Shown here one piece after another: positions 1 through 5,712 of a DNA stretch of 14,282 bases. Position numbers and translations under genes: made by a program. The DNA is taken from contig JAITQT010000277.1 in the NCBI GenBank assembly GCA_031288745.1, positions 1 to 14,282 on the forward strand, read 5' to 3'. The notes under the pieces were generated by a model. The model was given only the letters and a program-made list of their open reading frames with translations. It was not told where the DNA came from and did no database searches. Positions within the stretch are counted from its first letter, which is position 1, and every line of letters begins with the position of its first letter. The stretch comes from Deltaproteobacteria bacterium. Its GTDB lineage: Bacteria > Desulfobacterota > Desulfarculia > Adiutricales > Adiutricaceae.

Positions 1-169
1 AGTCGTAATCGGATGGGTCGATCCAAAGACCTTTAAAAAGATCGCGGTTCCCCTTTAAAAGTTCTCTAAGGGTATCAAGCAGCATTGATTTTCCGAACCG
101 GCGGGGTCGAGAGAGGAAAAAGCAGCCTGGTTGTTTTATGATTGGATAAAGGTACTTAGTTTTATCCAA
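1..169 (-). pseudogene. N-terminal remnant of a PF09820-type AAA-ATPase (DUF1703 family)
   Basis: Read on the reverse strand, the frame from 169 down to the window edge is open. It begins LDKTKYLYPIIKQPG and continues through FLSRPRRFGKSMLLDTL, then a stretch ending GLWIDPSDYD. The YVDKT-like start and the RPRRFGKS segment (Walker A region) are typical of the AAA-ATPase-like family PF09820, often paired with a DUF1703 nuclease domain; these genes are commonly multicopy and of poorly known function. The family normally has about 20-25 residues before the VDKT motif. Here the codon directly upstream is TAG (170-172), replacing the usual Tyr, and another stop lies a few codons further up, with no good RBS. 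I therefore read it as a decayed gene whose 5' end is broken. A restart at the TTG at 169 is possible but unlikely. The C-terminal part would lie left of the window, so whether the rest is intact is unknown. Confidence 0.72.
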
Positions 170-410
170 CTAAAGTAGATTATACTCTTAAGCGCAACTA
201 TCAGATTGAGAAAAAAGCCTAAAAGAGCTACGAAATATTCCCCTACGACTTGGAGCGCGGCTCTTAGCTACCATCACGACTATGAAAGCTTAATCAATTA
301 TGGCCGAATAAAGCTACTTAAATCTTAGTTGCCTAAATCAGGAGAACGTTTAAGGGCTCTCAATAGGGGATGAGGTAACCCAAAGCTTTAGAACAAAATG
401 AATCCAAAAT

Positions 411-477
411 TTAGGCCTTATTTTCAGTCGAGCGGGAAGTGGAAAACAAGGTCCTGATTAGGCCTTGTGAACAGTTA
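411..477 (+). repeat. Diverged direct repeat, copy 1 (about 65 bp)
   Basis: Shares the core TTCAGTCGAGCGGGAAGTG and the flanking pieces TTAGGCCTT, AAAACAA, GGTC(C/T)TGA and GGCCTTGT with the copy at 744-807, with small indels between. The right half of this copy forms the left arm of the hairpin at 461-492. Family and origin are unknown. Confidence 0.7.
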
Positions 478-492
478 ACTATTCACAAGGCC
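461..492 (+). other. Perfect 11-bp hairpin in non-coding DNA
   Basis: GGCCTTGTGAA (461-471) pairs with TTCACAAGGCC (482-492) around a 10-nt loop. No T-run follows, so it is not a standard terminator. It overlaps the end of the direct repeat at 411-477. Confidence 0.6.
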
Positions 493-743
493 AAATTTAG
501 TTACCTTTGGATAAAAATTAATTTTCAATACAATGATTTAATGTTGATCTTTAATGTTAAGGTGTTTTATTATAAAAATTATAATTTTCAATCTGCCAGC
601 TAAAGTCCTGTAGTTTGGGTCACCGTTCATAAGCCCTTCCAGGAGGTCAACTGAGATTTGAGATTTTAGCAGCGTATTTTATAGGCAAGGTTACCTTTAA
701 TGGATTTTTCAAAAGTCGAGGGGAATGCAAACATTAGCCCATA

Positions 744-807
744 TTAGGCCTTTGTTCAGTCGAGCGGGAAGTGAAAACAAAGGTCTTGAAGAGGCCTTGT
801 AAACGGT
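744..807 (+). repeat. Diverged direct repeat, copy 2 (about 65 bp)
   Basis: Second copy of the repeat at 411-477, sharing the TTCAGTCGAGCGGGAAGTG core (755 onward). Within this copy ACAAAGGTCTT and its neighbour GAAGAGGCCTTGT are near-complementary, so the unit can fold into a small stem. No coding frame is conserved between the two copies. Confidence 0.7.
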
Positions 808-881
808 TAGAGTAGTAAAATCTGAAATTTAGCATCATTTGGCTCTTATAGGCTGAATTTTATTTACTAACTAAAGAATAT

Positions 882-907
882 GGCCCTCAAAAAAAAACCT
901 GAGGGCC
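882..907. other. Hairpin with A-rich loop
   Basis: GGCCCTCA (882-889) pairs with TGAGGGCC (900-907) around a loop of eight A and two C. Neither side is followed by a clear T-tract. It may be a relic of a bidirectional terminator between lost genes. Confidence 0.45.
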
Positions 908-969
908 ACCATGATTTAATTTGAATAATTGAAGCTTAGGCCGCTTAATCGTCCTCCTGCTTAACTCTA

Positions 970-1084
970 GTGTCCGTTCACAAATGTGAACGTTGCAGTG
1001 ACAAACCTATTGAAAGGGACGACACATACAGCAACAATGTAGCCCCCTATAGGAGCTAAGTAATTTTAACATTAATCTAAAGTT
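970..1084 (+). repeat. Large palindromic repeat, 5' half copy (copy A)
   Basis: Begins GTGTCCGTTCACAAATGTGAACGT and runs through CCTATTGAAAGGGACGACACA and AATGTAGCCCCCTATAGGAGC to TAATCTAAAGTT, matching the left part of the full copies at 4005, 10098 (reverse) and 13180. It has the short form of the terminus, with one palindromic unit. The match stops exactly where the 110-bp MITE at 1085-1194 starts, and I could not find the expected rest of the repeat beyond the MITE. Confidence 0.85.
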
Positions 1085-1200
1085 AATCGAAGCGCAAAAA
1101 ACTCTTAAAAGCAAAATAGACTAAAAAATTAACTAGTAATAATGGTATGTTGCAAATTTAAAGATTGATAAAGGGTACATTTTGCGCTGCGAACAAAATT
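1079..1200 (-). mobile_element. 110-bp MITE-like element, copy 1 (diverged, reversed), with flanking duplication
   Basis: The element itself spans 1085-1194, exactly 110 bp like the other two copies, in reverse orientation. Its ends are ATCGAAGCGCAAAAA and the decayed TTTGCGCTGCGAAC. The interior matches the reverse complement of 2391-2500, including TTAACTAGT and the GATAAAGGG stretch. Flanks are AAAGTT (1079-1084) and AAAATT (1195-1200), a 5 of 6 match to a target duplication. It is inserted into the large repeat copy A. There is no ORF, so movement would need a transposase encoded elsewhere. Confidence 0.82.
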
Positions 1201-1593
1201 AAGTTTTGGCAATTACCTTTATCCCAATGACCATATTCTTTATATTTTTGGCTTATCGACTGGGGAAACTTTTATTAACTTTCCGCCGTTTTCTTTACAA
1301 TTGGTAGTCCAGCATGAACATAAAAAATCTTCACCGTTAATCTAATAAAGCCTTGATAAGATAACCTTGCTTAGACTACTCTTACCTTAACCTTCCGCTT
1401 CGGTTCCTCCAACGTTTTCCATACAAACACAGGTTTAAATATGTTTTCAATTCTGAAATCTCAACTAGAGTGATATAGTGATTTTTAGGCGAGTATAAAG
1501 GAAAATCAATTAACTATGGAATGAAAACAAGAGTCAAACCTCAATGCTATATATACCTGCCCTGAAAGAGTGGGTTTTACTGCGCTTGTGGTA
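1201..1593. other. AT-rich non-coding stretch
   Basis: I see no gene, RNA or repeat I can name. Short frames on either strand are broken by stops and lack RBSs. It may be decayed coding or repeat DNA. Confidence 0.4.
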
Positions 1594-1715
1594 AAGATTG
1601 ATCGAAGCGCAAGAAGTACCCTTTATCAATCCTTAAATTTATAACATGTCCTTATTACTAGTTAATTTGTTAGACGATTTTGCTTTTAAGAGGTTTTTGC
1701 GCTTCGATCAAGATT
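1594..1715 (+). mobile_element. 110-bp MITE-like element, copy 2, with 6-bp target duplication
   Basis: The element spans 1600-1709. Its left end GATCGAAGCGCAAGAA pairs with the right end TTTTTGCGCTTCGATC with a single mismatch. It is flanked by a perfect direct duplication AAGATT at 1594-1599 and 1710-1715. Because the duplications begin with A and end with T, a one-base-longer inverted repeat with a 4-bp duplication is equally consistent. Non-coding; presumably mobilised in trans. Confidence 0.9.
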
Positions 1716-2384
1716 ATATTTAAGAGTGATCCCTAAAATCAAGCCTGGGACTGAAATCAAGGTGAAAGGCAGGCGCAGGACGTTTAATATTTTTGTAAAA
1801 TTTAATTTTTCCTAAAAAAAATACAGGCAACCGTTTAAAATCTACAAAAAATGTATTTCTTAAAAAGGGTTAATTTTTGATCTAATAATTTCTAGTAGTT
1901 AGGTGAGATATTAAAAATTTATTAGATATCAGGCTATATATTTTTCAAAATGTAAAAAAATAAAATTTTCAAAATTCTCGAATAAGATTGAGACTATTAA
2001 AATGACAAGGTTTAACCTAAATTGAACGGATAAAGAACAAAATTTATTAAAAATCAAATACTAAAATTTTAATCTCGTCTGAAAAATGATAACCGTAAGG
2101 TTAGCCAAAAGGTTTTTTTTCTGAAGTTACTATAAAAAAAAGGCCTTGACAAATAAGGTGGCCTCGTGATATATATTCAACTCACTAATCGAGTTTTATT
2201 ATATTCCCTTTTTTATTCGAATCCTCCTAAGCGAGCATAAATTTGAGATTGTTTTTGGCTTATTTGACAAAATACAATCCCAAAAGGTTTTGCTTTGCTT
2301 TTTTGACGATTTAATTTAAAAATAAGAATTAAGACTTTTTCGGTTTCGCCTTAACTTTAAAGTTAAAAATTTCAATTAAAATTT
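1716..2384. other. AT-rich non-coding stretch with one promoter-like site
   Basis: Very AT-rich, with homopolymer runs and no credible ORF. The one feature of note is the sigma70-like site at 2146-2175. Nothing else is recognised. Confidence 0.45.
2146..2175 (+). promoter_or_regulatory. Sigma70-like promoter with no gene behind it
   Basis: TTGACA (2146-2151), an 18-bp spacer, then TATATA (2170-2175). The -35 matches consensus fully and the -10 at 4 of 6. No ORF follows before the MITE at 2391. It may be an orphan promoter left by gene loss, may drive a small RNA, or may be chance in AT-rich DNA. Confidence 0.4.
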
Positions 2385-2506
2385 AAAGGTGATCGAAGCG
2401 CAAAAAGTCCCCTTTATCAGTCTTTCAATTTGTAACATAGTCTTATCACTAGTTAATTTTTTAGACTATTGTGCCTTTAAGAGGTTTTTGCGCTTCGATC
2501 AAAGGT
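2385..2506 (+). mobile_element. 110-bp MITE-like element, copy 3, with perfect 6-bp target duplication
   Basis: The element spans 2391-2500, with perfect 16-bp terminal inverted repeats GATCGAAGCGCAAAAA and TTTTTGCGCTTCGATC. It is flanked by AAAGGT at 2385-2390 and 2501-2506. It is closely similar to the copy at 1600-1709 along its length and is the best preserved of the three. It has no coding capacity. Confidence 0.92.
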
Positions 2507-2921
2507 AAACTAAGGCGTATTTGGCCTTAAGCCAGCTCCAAGATATTTAAAGCAAAAAATGATTCATGATAGCTTTCCTTAGCTAGGCTTGCTTAAGTTG
2601 TTCCCTCCTTAAATTTGTTAAATCTTTTTGACCAAAACGTTATATCTTTATTTTAAAGTGCTTTTTAATAACTAAATAGAATTTTAATTAGGCTTAGCCG
2701 GACTTAAAAATATCTAAATTTAAGGCCCACGTTTATTCGCAATGGCTAAACTAAAAATTTTTTGATCTAAAGTAAATCACGCCTTTTCCCGCCAACGGGC
2801 TCGAGGAGGCTACGCTTCGAGTCGCGACACTCCAAAATTTTTCCAAGCGATTCGAACATTATCAAACGCATGGGGTCGGCAAATCCAAATGTATGCGGCC
2901 CTGATTTTTAGGAGGTGGATT
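2507..2921 (+). other. acsD upstream region
   Basis: No gene is seen. Two small hairpins stand near acsD: CCCG/CGGG with loop CCAA (2788-2799), and a 7-bp stem with one wobble (2800-2806 with 2815-2821). They are followed by the palindrome GTCGCGAC (2821-2828). They could belong to the acsD 5' leader. No convincing promoter could be fixed; TTGACC at 2628-2633 is a weak -35 candidate without a good -10. Confidence 0.4.
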
Positions 2922-2924
2922 TTG
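2910..2924 (+). promoter_or_regulatory. Shine-Dalgarno site that sets a TTG start for acsD
   Basis: AGGAGG at 2910-2915 is followed after 6 nt by TTG (2922-2924). This placement argues against the in-frame ATG at 2889, which has no comparable RBS upstream. Confidence 0.8.
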
Positions 2925-3911
2925 GCCTTCCAGATTAACACCGTGAAATACGCCGGTAAAATTAACGTCGTTCCATTGGGCGTTAAAAAAGTCCCCTTAG
3001 GCGGGCAAAATGCGTACAATTTTCACGACTTTGAGGGAACTAATCCCAACAAGCCTTTGTTGGGTCTTACGATTTGGGATATGGATCCCGGCGAAGCCTA
3101 CGAAGGCCCTTTGGCTGACGTTTATGGCGACGCTTTAAAGGATCCAGGCGCTTGGGCCAAGAAAGCGGTTGAATTTGGTGCCGACGTCGTGGCTTTGATT
3201 TTAAAAAGTTCCGATCCCAACGATTTAAACACTGGTCCGACCGAGGCCGTGGCTAATGTGGGTAAAGTGGTCGACAGCGTCGACGTGCCGGTTATCGTTT
3301 TCGGGGTGGACAACACCGAAAAGGATAAGGACACTCTATCGGCAGTAGCTGAAAAGTTTACGGGTAAGAAGTTGGTTCTTGGTCCATTGACCGATAAAAA
3401 CTACAAGGCTATTGCAGCTCAGGCCCTTGCTTACGACCACTCGGTTATCGCTCGCACCCCCATTGATATTAACTTAGCTAAGCAGCTTAACGTTCTTTTG
3501 ATGGATTTGGGCGTGACCCCCGATAAGATCATTATTGACCCCAATACCGGTGGTTTGGGTTATGGGATGGAGTATTGCTACTCAGTCATGGAGCGTTTGA
3601 ATATGGCCGCCTTGCTCCAGTCTGACGATAAGCTCCAGCAACCCATCATTAACTTTTTGGGTGAAGAAATTTGGAAGACGAAGGAAACTCATCAGCCTAC
3701 CGATGAATTCCCAACCTTAGGCGATCGGACCAGCCGCAGCGTGCTCATGGAAGTGACCGAGGCAGTGGATTTGCTGGCCGCAGGCTCTAGCCTACTTGTT
3801 TTGTCTCATCCCACAAGTTTGAAATTAATCCGTGACTATATCAATTTAGCGGTCGACGGTGGTCAGGCCCCTGAAAAGTCGGAATTGAACGTGCCCATAA
3901 TCAAGTTTTAA
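2922..3911 (+). CDS. acsD: Corrinoid iron-sulfur protein small subunit (CODH/ACS delta subunit)
   Basis: AcsD pairs with AcsC to form the cobamide-carrying corrinoid iron-sulfur protein, which shuttles the methyl group from AcsE to the A-cluster of AcsB in the cytoplasm. The 329-residue product has the TIM-barrel body of the family. Recognisable pieces are FHDFEGTNPNKP and GLTIWDMDP near the N-terminus, IIIDPNTGGLGYGMEYCYSV in the middle, then LGEEIWKTKE and LGDRTSRSVLMEVTEAVDLL toward the end. Start choice: an in-frame ATG at 2889 exists, but AGGAGG (2910-2915) lies inside that extension, 6 nt before TTG 2922. Starting there gives MAFQINTVKYAGKI, which fits the family N-terminus as I recall it. 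The length is close to the usual 310-330. The gene stands alone: a hairpin and a large repeat copy follow, and cooS is 1.8 kb away. I recall the type as deltaproteobacterial-like. Confidence in function is high. Confidence 0.95.
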   Translation: MAFQINTVKYAGKINVVPLGVKKVPLGGQNAYNFHDFEGTNPNKPLLGLTIWDMDPGEAYEGPLADVYGDALKDPGAWAKKAVEFGADVVALILKSSDPNDLNTGPTEAVANVGKVVDSVDVPVIVFGVDNTEKDKDTLSAVAEKFTGKKLVLGPLTDKNYKAIAAQALAYDHSVIARTPIDINLAKQLNVLLMDLGVTPDKIIIDPNTGGLGYGMEYCYSVMERLNMAALLQSDDKLQQPIINFLGEEIWKTKETHQPTDEFPTLGDRTSRSVLMEVTEAVDLLAAGSSLLVLSHPTSLKLIRDYINLAVDGGQAPEKSELNVPIIKF

Positions 3912-3927
3912 AGACTTAAATTCTTTG

Positions 3928-3975
3928 GCCGCCGATTCGTTTTAACATCACTAAATGGGCCTACTAATCGGCGGC
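3928..3975 (+). terminator. Hairpin after acsD
   Basis: GCCGCCGATT (3928-3937) pairs perfectly with AATCGGCGGC (3966-3975). The loop is 28 nt, longer than usual. An A-run and then a T-rich stretch follow rather than an immediate U-tract. It probably acts as a terminator or 3'-end stabiliser for acsD. Confidence 0.55.
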
Positions 3976-4004
3976 TAAACTAAAAAAAAACCTGTTTTTG
4001 TTTT

Positions 4005-4275
4005 GTGTCCGTTCACAAAAGTTAACGTTGCGGAGCCAAGCCTATTGAAAGGGACGACAGATACCGCAACAATGTAGCCCCCTCTAGGAGCTTAGTAATT
4101 TTAACATTAATCAAAGTTAAAATATGGTTGAAACACCGCGCCACGATTAATTATATTAAGAAGAAACCTAAAAAGAACTAATGTTAAAATCTTAAGGCGG
4201 AGCTAAAACTTAAATTACAACTCTAAAGTCGCTACCAGCTGCAACGTGAGAAATAAAGACTTGGTGAATGGTTAC
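4005..4275 (+). repeat. Large palindromic repeat, full copy B (271 bp)
   Basis: Runs from GTGTCCGTTCACAAAAG to GGTGAATGGTTAC and aligns along its length with copies at 10098-10385 (reverse) and 13180-13467. The two ends form an imperfect inverted repeat: GTGTCCGTTCACAAA against the other end read in reverse, GTAACCATTCACCAAG here and GTAACCGTTCACAAA in copy C. TTTGTTTT occurs on both sides (3997-4004 and 4276-4283) and could be an 8-bp target duplication, but it is low-complexity. This copy has the one-unit terminus. No ORF. Confidence 0.85.
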
Positions 4276-4375
4276 TTTGTTTTTGACGTAACTTAATTTT
4301 TTTAGTTTCTTTAAGAGGTTATTTTTTTTAAAAACGTTAAAATGTAGAAATTTGTTTTGTTTCTAATAGTGCTTT

Positions 4376-4405
4376 TTGATTGATTGTCGGTTGTTAAGGT
4401 ATAAT
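4376..4405 (+). promoter_or_regulatory. Sigma70-like promoter upstream of a short hairpin
   Basis: TTGATT (4376-4381), an 18-bp spacer, then a perfect TATAAT (4400-4405). Transcription would begin near 4412, only a few bases before the hairpin at 4417-4433. No gene follows at close range. Confidence 0.45.
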
Positions 4406-4416
4406 TATAAGGAAGC

Positions 4417-4442
4417 CCTGAGACTCCCTCAGGCCCCTTTTT
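4417..4442 (+). terminator. Short intrinsic-terminator-like hairpin
   Basis: CCTGAG (4417-4422) pairs with CTCAGG (4428-4433) around loop ACTCC, followed by CCCC and five T (4438-4442). It lies at the expected start of a transcript from the TATAAT at 4400, so such a transcript would be stopped at once or attenuated. Confidence 0.45.
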
Positions 4443-5178
4443 AAGGACAATCGCTTAGGCTAAAGTTTAATTTAGAGAATTGATGATAATTGTTAAATAC
4501 TTCTTAAAATTAGCTAAAACTAAGTGATAAGTATTTACTCGGCGTGGCGGCCCGCATTTTATTGCGGGCGACTGAGTCGATTTGTGAGCCATAGGCTATT
4601 GACCTTAAAAATTATTTATTAAGGTAAGAGGGCTAGGCTCTTAAATTGGCCTCTTCGACCGAGCCTGGGCTTTGAATCAGAGTTTGGTATAACGCAAGGG
4701 CAGTAAGACTCCGTCCTTAAGGGGAGAGATATCAGCTGTTTTGGTCGGCTTGATAAATATTTTCCCGGCCAGCTAGTCCGTGCTGGATGCCTGTGGAAGA
4801 CATGGCCTACCAAGCCAGCCGAGTAAGCAGCAACTATTAAGAGACTGACGTCCACCTTAAGCTCTGTTAATAATCCCCTTCCTTATAAGAAGAGGAAGAT
4901 GTCAAATCCCGGAAGGCCTGTGCTCTCGTAACTTTAATTAAAGTGGGGCAGGGTACCCAAATTTTCGGCTTCTTTGACCTCAAATAGGATTTAACCTAAA
5001 ATTTTATCCTAAAAGTGGTCTTTAAATAATAAAACCCGCTCCTCTGGTTTTTAGGGAGCGGAAGTTATAAAGGGGGATGGCTAAAATCCCTCGCCCAAGC
5101 TAACTAAAACCTAGCTTGAAACTTCAAGTCGAGAGAAGGCTGGCCTTTGAATTGCCCTCTCTTTTAATTTTAAATTCA

Positions 5179-5193
5179 GACCGCACTGCGGTC
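5179..5193. promoter_or_regulatory. Dyad upstream of the 35-codon ORF
   Basis: GACCGC (5179-5184) and GCGGTC (5188-5193) form a 6-bp inverted repeat with a 3-nt centre. It lies 34 nt before the start codon at 5227. It could be an operator or a small leader hairpin; no regulator is identifiable. Confidence 0.35.
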
Positions 5194-5226
5194 GCCTGGC
5201 TAGTTTAGCCTCAAGGAGATACTCGC

Positions 5227-5334
5227 ATGACCAAGGAAAAAGAGAATCCCCAAACCGAAAAACCGGAAGAGATTATCAGCAACCAAATTATTGCTGAACT
5301 CGATAGAGTTCACGTGCGGACGCCACGCTATTAA
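5227..5334 (+). CDS. Small ORF, 35 aa, unknown function
   Basis: I do not recognise this product. It starts at ATG 5227 with a strong RBS, AAGGAG (5213-5218), 8 nt upstream. It ends at TAA, 8 nt before a textbook hairpin (5343-5360) with a T-rich tail. The peptide has a charged, Lys/Glu/Pro-rich N-terminal half (MTKEKENPQTEKPEE) and a C-terminal half IIAELDRVHVRTPRY ending in Tyr. It has no Cys, no signal peptide and no membrane segment. RBS, frame and terminator together suggest a real translated unit rather than noise. It could be a free small protein, a leader peptide, or a RiPP-like precursor, though no modifying enzyme is in the window. It could also be the surviving start of a deleted gene, but the stop-terminator arrangement argues against that. 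It sits between acsD and cooS, transcribed in the same direction. Confidence 0.5.
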   Translation: MTKEKENPQTEKPEEIISNQIIAELDRVHVRTPRY

Positions 5335-5342
5335 TTAAGTAA

Positions 5343-5360
5343 CCGGGCCCTTAGGCCCGG
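5343..5360 (+). terminator. Intrinsic terminator after the 35-codon ORF
   Basis: CCGGGCC (5343-5349), loop CTTA, GGCCCGG (5354-5360): a perfect 7-bp GC stem. A T-rich stretch, AGATTTAATTTTCTTCTTTT, follows. It would separate the small ORF from cooS. Confidence 0.75.
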
Positions 5361-5712
5361 AGATTTAATTTTCTTCTTTTGGCAGAGCATTAGGGTTGAA
5401 CTACCGCTCCCCTAAAGAGTACCGGCTTCTACGGAAGCCTGATAGGTCAGAAGACTAAGTTTATGAAAATAAACTTAGGTAGTTAATGTCAGGACTTTTG
5501 GAGTTGTCGCCTCTGATTCCGGTTCTCTGTCGCGATAAGTTAAAAGCTTTCATGCAGTTAGAGCGGTGCTTATCGCCTCGGCTCGAAAAGCCGAAAAAGC
5601 TTATTCAACCTTCTCTCTTGTAAACGGGTCCTTAAACGTTCACATTTGCGAACGGACACAATTTATAAAAATCGCGCATTGAAGCGCGGCTAATCCATGA
5701 AGGAGTTTCATC
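5361..5712 (+). other. Hairpin-rich leader region upstream of cooS
   Basis: No ORF. Several stable stems are packed here: GGCTTC/GAAGCC closed by a UACG tetraloop (5424-5439); a perfect 10-bp stem CTAAGTTTAT/ATAAACTTAG with a GAAA tetraloop (5455-5478); GCGATAAG/CTTATCGC around a 29-nt loop (5532-5576); and CGGCT/AGCCG (5579-5593). A fragment of the large repeat follows (5609-5659), then the cooS RBS. The tetraloops suggest a folded RNA, perhaps a 5' leader or small RNA, but no known riboswitch class is recognised. Confidence 0.5.
5609..5659 (-). repeat. Terminal fragment of the large palindromic repeat (copy E)
   Basis: Matches the last about 51 bp of copy C at 10335-10385, including GGTCCTTAAACGTTCACATT and ending GAACGGACAC. 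It therefore carries the two-unit form of the repeat end in reverse orientation. The match fades left of 5609. It lies only 53 nt before the cooS start codon, so its palindrome may fall in the cooS promoter or leader. Confidence 0.75.

Larger units (their letters stand above)
170..969. other. AT-rich non-coding region with diverged direct repeats and hairpins
   Basis: No convincing gene is seen. The region holds a pair of diverged direct repeats (411-477 and 744-807), a strong hairpin at 461-492 and another at 882-907, annotated separately. On the reverse strand around 600-680 there is a short frame reading QISVDLLEGLMNGDPNY. It faintly recalls the C-terminal part of DUF1703 proteins, but it is bounded by stops and too short to call. 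The likeliest reading is decayed intergenic DNA. Confidence 0.5.
4284..5212. other. Non-coding region with a GC-richer, possibly structured block
   Basis: 4284-4540 is AT-rich with one promoter/hairpin pair. About 4540-5110 is visibly richer in G+C than other gaps here and contains several hairpins: CCCGCA/TGCGGG (4551-4568) and CCGCTCC/GGAGCGG (5036-5061) are the clearest. A 78-codon reverse frame (4619-4855) and a forward frame with one internal stop over the same bases both look uninteresting, with no family motif and no RBS. I found no tRNA, tmRNA, RNase P or SRP RNA signature. It could be a decayed gene or an unidentified structured RNA; I cannot tell which. Confidence 0.4.

Noticed and set aside
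970..2506. Possible CRISPR array from the recurring short repeats
   Set aside because: Repeats are widely and unevenly spaced, occur in both orientations, are 110 bp or longer, and have target duplications; no regular spacers and no cas genes.
4619..4855. 78-codon reverse frame in the acsD-cooS gap
   Set aside because: No RBS, no recognisable motif, and a forward frame over the same bases is nearly as open; described only as part of the unexplained block.
5385..5415. tRNA-like words (reverse strand GGAGCGGTAGTTCAA)
   Set aside because: Resembles the 5' end of some tRNAs, but no anticodon arm, T-loop or closing acceptor stem can be drawn.
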